From the NCBI GenBank assembly GCA_017408405.1, contig JAFQUP010000210.1:1-46709 (forward strand): a stretch of DNA of 46,709 nt. Direction: 5' to 3'. Numbering within the stretch: position 1 is the first letter of the stretch; every line of letters starts with the position of its first letter. The position numbers and the translations under genes were made by a program. The notes under the pieces were generated by a model. It had not been told where the DNA came from, did no database searches, and saw only the letters and a program-made list of their open reading frames with translations. This DNA comes from Thermoguttaceae bacterium. Its GTDB lineage: Bacteria > Planctomycetota > Planctomycetia > Pirellulales > Thermoguttaceae. Positions 35,748 through 44,135 of the stretch are shown piece after piece.

Positions 35748-36665
35748 ATGTCCATTTTCACTCCCGAACTGGAACGACATCTTACTTTCAGTGTTCAGAC
35801 TGCTTTGCGTTTCGGCGGCGGAATACTGGCTTCCGAGTCTGCCAAACTTCCTGCCGGCGGTACGGAATTAACGGGTCTTCGCGACTATTCCACTGGCGAC
35901 AATCCGCAACGCATTGACTGGGGAATCTGTGCCCGGCATGATGAACTTTGGGTCCGTGTTTACGAAGGAACGGCTCAACGCCGAGCGTATCTTCTCCTTG
36001 ACACATCATACGGTATGTGCTTCCAACCGGAAAAGTTAATGGCCGCCAAACGGGCTGCCGCGGTTTTGGCCACTGGAATTCTCACTGCTGGCGCTCTTCT
36101 GGAATTCGGAACTTTCATGCCCAATTTCAACCTTTTCCCTGTTCTGGCACACAAACAAAAATGCGGGAATTTTCTGCGTTTTCTGGAAAAAATGGAAATT
36201 TCCACTGAGCCGAATCTGGTAAACTTTGAGTATGCGGTTCATGCTTTTCTTGCCAGAAAACGTCAACCGGGCGAGCTTTACGTTTTAAGCGACTGCTTTG
36301 GAGAATCGGATTCTTTCAGAAAAGATTTTGAAACGGGGTTCCGCCGCCTTCAGCGCGCTGGTTTCTCATGCCGTTTAATTCACCTGATAAATCCCGATGA
36401 CCGGGCTGAAAATTTCGTCGGAGATGTCGATATTTTTGACCAGGCGAGAAACTACCAACAGAGTATTACTCTTACGGAACGTGATCTGGCTGCCTATCAG
36501 CGTCTTTACGATGCGTATCTGGAAAGCGTCCAGGAATTTTGCCGCAAAGAAACTATTCCTTACGCAAGGATCTCGACCGACTCGCCCTTGAGTACCCTCT
36601 GTCTCACTGCTCTGGGAATGCCGGCTGACACCGCCAAATCAAACCCATGGGCTGAATTTATTTAA
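35748..36665 (+). CDS. DUF58 domain-containing protein
   Basis: The 305-residue protein starts at ATG 35748, preceded by CAGGAA; an earlier frame start at 35685 lies too close to the promoter. The DUF58 signature is clear: GGTELTGLRDYSTGDNPQRIDWGICARHDELWVRVYEG (residues about 36-73, quoted here only by its parts LRDYSTGDNPQ, RIDW and LWVRVYEG). The VWA-like fold follows, beginning AYLLLDTSYGM. DUF58 proteins are partners of MoxR ATPases and VWA proteins in the maturation or insertion of envelope and metal proteins. Two VWA membrane proteins lie downstream in the same direction, 235 and 78 bases apart, while moxR is on the other strand further on. Confidence 0.9.
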   Translation: MSIFTPELERHLTFSVQTALRFGGGILASESAKLPAGGTELTGLRDYSTGDNPQRIDWGICARHDELWVRVYEGTAQRRAYLLLDTSYGMCFQPEKLMAAKRAAAVLATGILTAGALLEFGTFMPNFNLFPVLAHKQKCGNFLRFLEKMEISTEPNLVNFEYAVHAFLARKRQPGELYVLSDCFGESDSFRKDFETGFRRLQRAGFSCRLIHLINPDDRAENFVGDVDIFDQARNYQQSITLTERDLAAYQRLYDAYLESVQEFCRKETIPYARISTDSPLSTLCLTALGMPADTAKSNPWAEFI

Positions 36666-36723
36666 GAGCTGCCAAAACCGATTTACTGTGAAAAAACATG
36701 ACGTTTTTGAATTTAACGTGGTG

Positions 36724-36762
36724 CCAGGAGGTGAGAATATCCGGAAATACGCGGAACTTCTG
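36724..36762 (+). repeat. Second copy of the dispersed hairpin-like repeat
   Basis: CCAGGAG (36724-36730) and GGAAATACGCGGAACTTCTG (36743-36762) repeat the two ends of the hairpin at 12694-12732, with two mismatches in the right arm. The left arm has drifted, so the stem here is only partial. It lies in the 235-base gap between the DUF58 and first VWA genes, which otherwise shows nothing recognisable. Confidence 0.5.
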
Positions 36763-36900
36763 TTAATGAAGATTTCTTCCTGCCCATCCCCAATCAAAAG
36801 ACTCATGATTAATCCTGTTTTCAGCCCGCTTTAATCCCAAGCCTGGGAAACCAATACTCCCAACTTCCGATTTATTCACGAAAACAAATCAAAATAAACC

Positions 36901-38820
36901 ATGATTACCTTCATTCATCCATTTGCGTTCATTTGGCTTCTGCTGGCGATTCCGCTTGTCCTTTTTTATCTTTGGCGTGCCCATCGGCCCCAAGCGCAAG
37001 TCGTCACTGGCGCTCTTTGGCAAAAGGCAATCCCCATTCTTCACCCGCGCCGCGCGTGGCAGAAGCAAAGATGGTTCGTTTCACTCATGACGCAGCTCGG
37101 AATCCTTCTCATTCTCGTGACGGCCATGGCTGAACCCTGTTGGCGGCGCCCGCAGCGCGTTGTCCTGGTGCTGGATGCTACCTCAAGCATGAGTGTCCAA
37201 AACGCAGGCGGAACCTCACGATTCGATGAGGCCAAAACACGTGCTCAGCAATTGGTCGAGAATATGGGATACGTTGATTCATTCGCGGTCATCGCAGTTG
37301 GGGAAAAAATTACCATTCAATCCCGAATGTCTCATGATCGAAAGCAAGTCCTTGCCTCTTTGGAAAAATTGTCGGCAATTGGAGGCAATGCCGCGGTCGA
37401 CGAGGCGGTTTCAATGGCCAAATCCCTCATTAAAGCTGGAACAGGAGGAACATTCGACCAGGAAACCAACCATGTTATCCTCATCAGCGACGGCTGTTTC
37501 CCGCTTGCGAACAAAGTCCTGAAGGACGATACCGTACGCTGGATACCCGTGGGAGATTCTGTCGGCAATGTTCAGCTCGAAAGACTTTGTGCCGAACGCC
37601 AAACTTCTGAAAATCCAGAAAACGCGGAAATTTTTGTTTCATTGAGAAATTACGCTTCTCAACCTGTCCAGGGAACTCTGCGCGTTTCATGGAAAAATAC
37701 TTCCATCGCTAAGTCCGCTGAACCCCAAAACGATTCAAAAGAAATTCCAGTCCAAATCCCTGCCTTAATGGATGGAGGACTCCTCACCCAAACGATTCCG
37801 CTGATCTCTCCTGAAGCATTGGAGATCTATGCGGAATTTCTTCCAGATAAACCAGAACAGGACGCGCTTGCGAACGATAATTCCAGTACGGCTTTTCTGC
37901 ATGAAGCTTTTACTTACCGAGTAACGCTCGTTACTCCTCAGGAGTCAGACATTCTTCTGGAAAACGCACTCCGAATGATTCCCGGCACTGAAATCGAGTC
38001 TAAAATCCTAAAAAAAGGTTTTCGGCTCACGACCGAAATGCTGAAAGAACTCAATATGGAACCAATTTCATTTCAGAAATCCGGAGTTAAGCGTTTTCAC
38101 GTGGTCGTTTTTGACAGAACTCTTCCCTCAAAAGAACTTTTAGAAGAAATGGCAAATGAAAAAATTCAATTGAATTGCCTCTTCTTCTCTCCGCCAACAG
38201 ATTCTCCATTTTGGACACGAAGTAAAACCGCCCGCGATTATGTTCTGATGCCGTGGATGGACGGACTTCGTTGCGGAATCTCCACTGCTGGAGTTGGTTT
38301 CACCGGTTCCTACGCGCTAACCCCGATCGCGGATACGGTCTCTTCAACTCCATGGCTCTTTTCGCAGAGTGCCCTTGAAATCAATCAAAATCAAAACACG
38401 GCTGAAGAAAACGAAAATTTCGCGAAACAGGCTCAAACTGTCGAGATGACCGAACTGACTTGGGGATTAAATCTGTCCCAAGGCAAAGAAAGCAAAGATT
38501 CCCGCTGCGTTTTGTCCGCCTGTGACCTGACACAAAGCGATTGGGTCCTGGCGGATGATTTTCCGCGTTTTCTTCAGTATGCTTTTGACTGGATAATTCA
38601 AACACCAGCTTCTGAACATCGTTTGAAAAAAGGAATGGAAACGATCTGGGTTCCCCAGGATTCATTTACTGACAGTAACCTGAATATCCCTGAGCTTCCC
38701 GAAAAGATTTTCATTTTTCCTGGTGAAGACATTATTCCAATGTGGACTGTTTTGATTTTAATCGTCTGCGGAATCTTCGTTGCTGAATGGTATTTTTACC
38801 AGCGAAGATGGATCGAATAA
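36901..38820 (+). CDS. VWA domain membrane protein (BatA-like)
   Basis: The 639-residue protein begins with the BatA/aerotolerance regulator N-terminal domain: a membrane segment FAFIWLLLAIPLVLFYLW (residues 9-26), then VVTGALWQKAIPILHPRRAW, and a second segment at about 59-76. A VWA domain follows, with MIDAS motif LDATSSMS at 91-98, in which Thr94 stands where Ser is usual, and later ILISDGCFP. A long extracytoplasmic region follows, ending in a C-terminal membrane helix (MWTVLILIVCGIFVAEWYF). The family works with MoxR and DUF58 proteins, probably in assembling or regulating envelope components. No strong Shine-Dalgarno site is visible before the ATG. Confidence 0.87.
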   Translation: MITFIHPFAFIWLLLAIPLVLFYLWRAHRPQAQVVTGALWQKAIPILHPRRAWQKQRWFVSLMTQLGILLILVTAMAEPCWRRPQRVVLVLDATSSMSVQNAGGTSRFDEAKTRAQQLVENMGYVDSFAVIAVGEKITIQSRMSHDRKQVLASLEKLSAIGGNAAVDEAVSMAKSLIKAGTGGTFDQETNHVILISDGCFPLANKVLKDDTVRWIPVGDSVGNVQLERLCAERQTSENPENAEIFVSLRNYASQPVQGTLRVSWKNTSIAKSAEPQNDSKEIPVQIPALMDGGLLTQTIPLISPEALEIYAEFLPDKPEQDALANDNSSTAFLHEAFTYRVTLVTPQESDILLENALRMIPGTEIESKILKKGFRLTTEMLKELNMEPISFQKSGVKRFHVVVFDRTLPSKELLEEMANEKIQLNCLFFSPPTDSPFWTRSKTARDYVLMPWMDGLRCGISTAGVGFTGSYALTPIADTVSSTPWLFSQSALEINQNQNTAEENENFAKQAQTVEMTELTWGLNLSQGKESKDSRCVLSACDLTQSDWVLADDFPRFLQYAFDWIIQTPASEHRLKKGMETIWVPQDSFTDSNLNIPELPEKIFIFPGEDIIPMWTVLILIVCGIFVAEWYFYQRRWIE

Positions 38821-38898
38821 AATGAGATGGTCGGCTACCAGTTTGCCAAATTGATTATCAAAACAATCAACTATTAACATTTAACAAATTAAAATGCC

Positions 38899-41568
38899 AT
38901 GTCTTTTTTCCTTGAACGTCCATTTTGGCTGATTTTGATATTTGCCCTGATTCCCCTCTGGCTTCATTGGCGGAAAGGATTAACGCGCCAATCCAGACTA
39001 AGAGCAAATCTAATTTTGACTCTGCGCTGTTTAATGTTCCTTTTTTTAACCGCCGCGTTAGTCGGCCCGGTCGTAACATGGCGCAACTATTCCAAATTCG
39101 TAGTTTGCGCGGTGGATGTCAGCGGAAGTATTCCGGAAGGAGCGTGGGATAACCAGCAATTCCCGAATCCATCTCAGGGAAATCAGCGCATTTTTCTTCC
39201 TTTTGCGAGAACTCCGGGAATCATCACTTCAAATTTCTCTGAAATTAAAACGCTTAAGGAACGGGAAGAAACTCCTGATTTCGGCATGGGCTGCGACCCC
39301 AATATGACAAATCTTTCAGCAGCTCTTGGGGCTGCTGCGGCATTGGCCCCTGAAGATTACGTTCCTGAAGTAATTCTTTACTCGGACGGAACCTCAAATC
39401 TGGGGCCGATTCCTCAAAACGTAAGTGATTCTGTTCCTGTTCATATCGTAAAATGCCCAACTGTTGGAAAAAATCATTTACGTTCTTCCGATAAATCTCA
39501 CGCTCAACATGATCCCAAAGCCAGTCAGACCGAAAAAAACGCGGAATCCGCATCTTCCAAACTTCAGGCAGAAACGTGGATTGAGCGTTTTGAAGCTCCG
39601 GTTTCCGCCTATGAGGGAGAAGTCGTCGGCATGGATCTTTTTGTTCACGCTACGACCGCCCTGGGTGAATTAAAAATGGAACTTCGAAGAAATGGAGAAT
39701 CCGTTGAAACTCAAACACTGGTTTTTGAAAAACCTGGAGTTCGCGGTGTTCGTTTTCAAGTACCTGTTGTCCCAAAATTCGGTGAAAAAAAACCTTTAAC
39801 GGAATGGGACGCCTTCATTTACCCCGCGGAAGATTCTTTACCTCAAAACAATCACATTTCAGCGGTAACGCAAATCGTTCCTCACCAAAAAATTCTTCTG
39901 GTTGAACGCGCTGAAAACTTGGGAAAAATGCTTCGTGACGTTTTGAAAAAAGAGTTCATTGAAGTAGAGACCTGTCTGCCGGAGAATATGCCGACCACGG
40001 AAGATGAATTCCGAAAATTTGGACTGGTTATCCTTTCCAATATTCCAGGAAGCCGAATACCTCAAGGAACCTTGAATGCTCTGGAAACCTTTGTCTCAAA
40101 CTGGGGGGGAGGTCTTTTGGTTATTGGAGGCGATCAGGCATTCACTTCCGGCGGTTATCGAGGAACTCCAATCGAGAACCTTCTCCCGGTTTTTTGTGTT
40201 GAAGACAAGAAACGGCCTCGAGAAGGTTTGGCATTGGCGTTAGTGGTGGACCGTTCTGGCTCCATGGAGGGAGAAGCAATCGCTCTTGCTCGTGAGGCAG
40301 TGAAAGGAGCCATGGAGGTTCTGGATGAACAGGATCTCGTCGGGGTCCATATCTTCGCGGATACCAGCGGCTGGGTCATTCCTTTCTGGAATATGACCAG
40401 TGAAAATAAAAAAACTGCATTCAAAGCTATCGACCAGATCACTGCCGTTAGTGGAACGAATATGGATCTGGCACTCGAAAAGGCAGCTCGAGCACTAATG
40501 AATGTTTCGGCGGAACGAAAGCACATTATCGTCATGACCGACGGTATCTCCATCCCGGCAAACTTCATGGCTACCGCCCATAAAATCCGTGAATCTGAGA
40601 TCACACTCTCTACGATCGCATTGGGAAACGGAGCTGAACCGAAACTCCTGAAAGACTTGGCCCAGATTGGACGCGGAAACGCATATGTATGCGTTGACCC
40701 AAATTCCATGCCCAAAATATTCGCGGTAGAGACCGCTTCCGCTGCTAAAATTGGCGTAGTGGAAGGACGTACTCCCGTGAAACAGATCTCTTCCATCCCG
40801 GGGTTTCTGAACTTCAATTTCACGAAAGTCCCTCCGCTCCTGGGCTACGTCCAAACGGTAGCAAAACCGGAAGCCAGAGTCATTTTCGCGGCAGAGTCCA
40901 AAGACAAAACCAAATCTGACGATCCCATTCTTGCCTGGTGGAAAAGCGGAAATGGCAAAGTCATGGCTTTCACTTCCGACATGGAATCCCCGCAATGGCT
41001 TCAAACATGGCGTGGCGGATGGCCTGATTTTGACCGTTTTTGGGGACGATTGGTCGCGCACACTATCCGTAAAAACGAAATGGATGATTTTCGCATCCAG
41101 ACCGCTTTTCATGGGGACTGGTTAACAGTCACCCTAAAGGTTCCCAATGAAAAAACTCTCGACGGAACTCCCAATCTCATACTGGGAAATGACGAAACGA
41201 TTTCCCTCCTTCCCATTGCACCCAGTATTTATGGAGCCAAAACAAAGGTTGAGCCAGGAAGAAAAAATGACTTGACTTTAAACGCCTCGGTGAATGGAAA
41301 ACCTCATTCATGGACCGCGACGACCGTGCAGTCATTTACCGATGAATTTCGGCCTAATCGACAAATAGACGCCAATCCCGCACTGGAAAAAATCGCGAAA
41401 GAAACAAAAGGTTCTCTGGAAACCAATCTTGCTTCAATCTTTCCTGTCGGTAAACCAGCTCCGGATGCCCCTTTCGTTTTGCAGACATTTCCGGTTTGGC
41501 GTTTCCTATTACTCCTGGCGGTACTAATTTGGATGACAGAATTAGGGATTAGACGCGCTAAAAACTAG
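38899..41568 (+). CDS. Membrane protein with two VWA domains and a glutamine amidotransferase-like domain
   Basis: The 889-residue protein has two N-terminal membrane helices (residues 9-23 and 40-60) and one at the C terminus (WRFLLLLAVLIWM). A first VWA-like domain has the full MIDAS motif AVDVSGS at 71-77. A second, more typical VWA domain has VVDRSGSMEGE at 449-459 followed by GTNMDLALEKA and IVMTDG. Between them, around residues 330-432, KILLVERAE and LVILSNIPGSR and GGGLLVIGGDQAF resemble the class I glutamine amidotransferase-like fold found in planctomycetal VWA proteins. Only one Shine-Dalgarno-free ATG fits. It follows the BatA-like gene by 78 bases and probably works with it. Confidence 0.87.
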   Translation: MSFFLERPFWLILIFALIPLWLHWRKGLTRQSRLRANLILTLRCLMFLFLTAALVGPVVTWRNYSKFVVCAVDVSGSIPEGAWDNQQFPNPSQGNQRIFLPFARTPGIITSNFSEIKTLKEREETPDFGMGCDPNMTNLSAALGAAAALAPEDYVPEVILYSDGTSNLGPIPQNVSDSVPVHIVKCPTVGKNHLRSSDKSHAQHDPKASQTEKNAESASSKLQAETWIERFEAPVSAYEGEVVGMDLFVHATTALGELKMELRRNGESVETQTLVFEKPGVRGVRFQVPVVPKFGEKKPLTEWDAFIYPAEDSLPQNNHISAVTQIVPHQKILLVERAENLGKMLRDVLKKEFIEVETCLPENMPTTEDEFRKFGLVILSNIPGSRIPQGTLNALETFVSNWGGGLLVIGGDQAFTSGGYRGTPIENLLPVFCVEDKKRPREGLALALVVDRSGSMEGEAIALAREAVKGAMEVLDEQDLVGVHIFADTSGWVIPFWNMTSENKKTAFKAIDQITAVSGTNMDLALEKAARALMNVSAERKHIIVMTDGISIPANFMATAHKIRESEITLSTIALGNGAEPKLLKDLAQIGRGNAYVCVDPNSMPKIFAVETASAAKIGVVEGRTPVKQISSIPGFLNFNFTKVPPLLGYVQTVAKPEARVIFAAESKDKTKSDDPILAWWKSGNGKVMAFTSDMESPQWLQTWRGGWPDFDRFWGRLVAHTIRKNEMDDFRIQTAFHGDWLTVTLKVPNEKTLDGTPNLILGNDETISLLPIAPSIYGAKTKVEPGRKNDLTLNASVNGKPHSWTATTVQSFTDEFRPNRQIDANPALEKIAKETKGSLETNLASIFPVGKPAPDAPFVLQTFPVWRFLLLLAVLIWMTELGIRRAKN

Positions 41569-41617
41569 CGAAGCTCAAATCTTTTGAGATAAGTGACCTT
41601 TCACTCTCCGCAACAGG

Positions 41618-41643
41618 GAGGGGAGCTATCTCTGCTCCCCCTC
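41618..41643. terminator. Possible hairpin between convergent genes
   Basis: GAGGGGAGC (41618-41626) pairs with GCTCCCCCTC (41634-41643) around a seven-base loop, with one bulged C. It lies between the VWA gene (plus) and the nucleoside hydrolase gene (minus). There is no T tract. Confidence 0.45.
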
Positions 41644-41803
41644 TGCTCTCTCTCAAACTGCGAAAAAATCAGGCCTCTTCAAATTGCTCCACTTGGAATA
41701 TGATCCTGATGGACTCAAAAGCGATCTCCTGCCCAGTATTTCTCGCTTGCCTCATATTCCATGAAAGAAATCTCTTTCCACAAAATCCGAAACAGCAGGT
41801 AAT

Positions 41804-42880
41804 TTATCTTAACCAAACCTCATGTTTTTCGCCAATCAGATTCGTAAAAGCTTCCTGAACTCGAATATTTTGTTCTGGAGATGTCAAAAAAACACGATGT
41901 TTTCCATGCGGATCTTCAATAAACGGCGTTCGGCCGTCATCTAAAACAGTCACCCTTCCACGCGGCGAAAGAGTAAAATAATTTCTTTCAATCTCAGGCC
42001 TGAGAACAAAAAGAACACTCGTCAGATCCCAGCTCGGGCGAGGATGATTTGGCTCCTTCATCCCGCAGCTTCGACACCAGGCGCAGTACGAATCCCACAA
42101 AATATTCGGCAAAGGTTTTTTCAAATCATTTTGAAGTCCGCAAACAGAGAGTCGAATTGCGTCACCGGTTTCAAAGCCGCTGAATACGATTTCGCCTGGC
42201 CATTCCGCGCAAACTTTTTTGGCTGCCGGAATATCAAAAACGATATTATGCTCGCAATGCTTATTCCATTTTAGATCTTGAAAACCAAACGCTCCGCCCA
42301 TGACTGAAAGTAAACGTACTTTACGCGCGGCCAATTCTCTGCCTGTCAAAGGAGAAATTTCATCCGGACCGGACTCCAAAAGCGCAGCGGCATTCGTAGC
42401 TTCACCTACCTGAATCCAAACAACCGAATTATCCTTCGCTTCCGCCAAAACGCGACGCAAAAGAGGAAGAGGTTTTTCAGCCGGCTTCGCTTCCCAAGGA
42501 TAACGAGGCGTACCATCCTCATTCTTCATATCGAGAATCTGACCTGAATAATGCCCGGGGCCATTGGCTGGTGAGTCAAGATCCGCCGCAACCGGAATCC
42601 AGGGATGGAAGTATTCCCGGTTCAAAAGACGCGCGTATTCCAAAGCGTTTCCACGACAGCGCGATATGGTAACAGCCAAAATCTCACATTTCTTTCGCTC
42701 CATCATCGTGTGAAGAATCGCCAACGCAAACGCGTCATCAATGTCTCCGCCAATATCCGTATCAAAAATAACTGGAACAGGATCTGAAAAATGATCACGG
42801 ACATCAAGTAAATCTTCCGCGTAAATTGAAGGAAGAAAAAAAGAAAACAAAATCCCCCAAAACAGACGGTAAGCAGTCAT
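41804..42880 (-). CDS. Secreted nucleoside hydrolase
   Basis: This 358-residue protein has a signal peptide (YRLFWGILFSFFLPSIYA) and the inosine-uridine nucleoside hydrolase fold. The calcium-binding N-terminal motif is DTDIGGDIDDA at residues 40-50. Other family landmarks are WIQVGEATNAAALLE, LSVMGGAFG and EHNIVFDIPAAKKV, which contributes a further metal ligand. It should split ribonucleosides into base and ribose, here outside the cytoplasm. TGGAGC lies before the ATG. The upstream gene on this strand is a pseudopilin, and two hairpins lie between, one ending 22 bases before this start, so expression may depend on read-through or on a promoter I cannot see. Confidence 0.88.
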   Translation of the reverse strand: MTAYRLFWGILFSFFLPSIYAEDLLDVRDHFSDPVPVIFDTDIGGDIDDAFALAILHTMMERKKCEILAVTISRCRGNALEYARLLNREYFHPWIPVAADLDSPANGPGHYSGQILDMKNEDGTPRYPWEAKPAEKPLPLLRRVLAEAKDNSVVWIQVGEATNAAALLESGPDEISPLTGRELAARKVRLLSVMGGAFGFQDLKWNKHCEHNIVFDIPAAKKVCAEWPGEIVFSGFETGDAIRLSVCGLQNDLKKPLPNILWDSYCAWCRSCGMKEPNHPRPSWDLTSVLFVLRPEIERNYFTLSPRGRVTVLDDGRTPFIEDPHGKHRVFLTSPEQNIRVQEAFTNLIGEKHEVWLR

Positions 42881-42892
42881 GAAAGCTCCATT

Positions 42893-42929
42893 TAATAAAA
42901 AGGTTCGCTATTCCTTAAAAAAGCGAACC
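42893..42929 (-). terminator. Second hairpin upstream of the nucleoside hydrolase
   Basis: Read on the minus strand, GGTTCGCT (42929-42922) pairs perfectly with AGCGAACC (42909-42902) around a 12-base loop, followed by TTTTTATT. This terminator-like structure ends just before the ribosome binding site of the nucleoside hydrolase and could act as an attenuator. Confidence 0.5.
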
Positions 42930-42930
42930 G

Positions 42931-42970
42931 AATAAAAAACAAAAGGCGCGAAACATCCAATCCGCGCCTT
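42931..42970 (-). terminator. Intrinsic terminator of the third pseudopilin gene
   Basis: On the minus strand AAGGCGCG (42970-42963) pairs with CGCGCCTT (42950-42943) around a 12-base loop, followed by TTGTTTTTTA. It begins eight bases after the pseudopilin stop codon. Confidence 0.75.
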
Positions 42971-42977
42971 AAAAAAA

Positions 42978-44039
42978 TTAATTTCCGAGAGTCACAGATT
43001 CACCGTCATTTCTCACCCCCAGCCAATAGTGCGTTTCCTGATCAATCGAGTAAGAAATACGCTGCGTTGAACCATCACACATAGCCATACCAAATGCCCC
43101 GGCGTGAGGACTACCGAAACGCATGGAATATTCATCGTAATTGGCACGATCCTGAACAGGAATCGTTGCCGACGATTTATACGTAACCCGGCAGCTGTCA
43201 CAGTCAGCTCCAACCCAAATCCCATTATCGTCACACGAAGAACCTGCCGTTTCATAGGTCGAACTTTGAACATACTTTTCACCAAAAAGATAAGTATTCG
43301 TCGTTCCGTCTTTGATCTGGGCAATCGTTACTTCGCTGAGCGCGTAAATCGTTCCATCCGTATTTTGCGTTGGCCAATTATTATTTCTGGAATACTCATT
43401 AGCCTTCTCGTAGGAACTCGGATAAACGCGCGCCTCACCTGGATTCGCCACCTTGCCGCCATAATTTCCCGCATAGTCAGACTTCGCCAACATCGTTGTC
43501 CCACTAGATTTTAATCCCGATGAATTCGCGTTGACCAAAGAGTCGTTGGCTCCTGGGTAAACCTTCGCAGTTCTTCGTGACGGACAGTTAAAAACACCAA
43601 CCGGCATCTGAAGTACTTCAGCAGCCTTGGCTTTGTCCGGCGTATCTTTCTGTCCATTCGAGGAATATTGATAAATCGCGTTCTGTTCCAGAAACGGCAA
43701 AAGTGAAAAAGTCCATCCGCCAGGCTGATGTCGATTCATGCCGCGGTCCGGATCTCCAGTAAAGGACCAAGACCACCCTCCCGAAGGATAGTACTTTGAG
43801 GAAGATTCATGATTCAACGCGGCAAGAGCCAGGTTCTTCAGATTATTTGAACACTGCATCTGGCGAGCTGCCTCGCGAGCCTGCTGAACTGCCGGAAGAA
43901 GCAATCCCACAAGCATTCCGATAATGGCGATAACGACCAAAAGTTCGACAAGAGTAAAACCGCGCAGGATGCCATTTACTCTCTTCCGATGCAGTCTGCC
44001 AATAGAAACGGAAAAATACGCATTCATAAATATCCGCAT
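42978..44039 (-). CDS. DUF1559 pseudopilin, third copy
   Basis: This 353-residue protein has a prepilin leader of about 27 residues ending [21 protein letters not shown], cleaved after Gly. The DUF1559 landmarks follow: PAVQQAREAARQMQCSNNLK, SLLPFLEQNAIYQYS, FNCPSRRTAKVYPG, IKDGTTNTYLFGEKYV and the C-terminal SPHAGAFGMAMCDGSTQRISY. Compared with the two copies near 12 kb, this one is the more typical planctomycetal form. AAGGA lies six bases before the first ATG; a second in-frame ATG four codons later is possible. It lies 96 bases after moxR on the same strand. Confidence 0.9.
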   Translation of the reverse strand: MRIFMNAYFSVSIGRLHRKRVNGILRGFTLVELLVVIAIIGMLVGLLLPAVQQAREAARQMQCSNNLKNLALAALNHESSSKYYPSGGWSWSFTGDPDRGMNRHQPGGWTFSLLPFLEQNAIYQYSSNGQKDTPDKAKAAEVLQMPVGVFNCPSRRTAKVYPGANDSLVNANSSGLKSSGTTMLAKSDYAGNYGGKVANPGEARVYPSSYEKANEYSRNNNWPTQNTDGTIYALSEVTIAQIKDGTTNTYLFGEKYVQSSTYETAGSSCDDNGIWVGADCDSCRVTYKSSATIPVQDRANYDEYSMRFGSPHAGAFGMAMCDGSTQRISYSIDQETHYWLGVRNDGESVTLGN

Positions 44040-44135
44040 TTCTTATCCTTCCCCAAAACTATGATGATTTACTGAAAGGTAATCTTCAATAACGCAGAAA
44101 GATTCACGCGAATCTCATCCAATCATTAAACCAGA

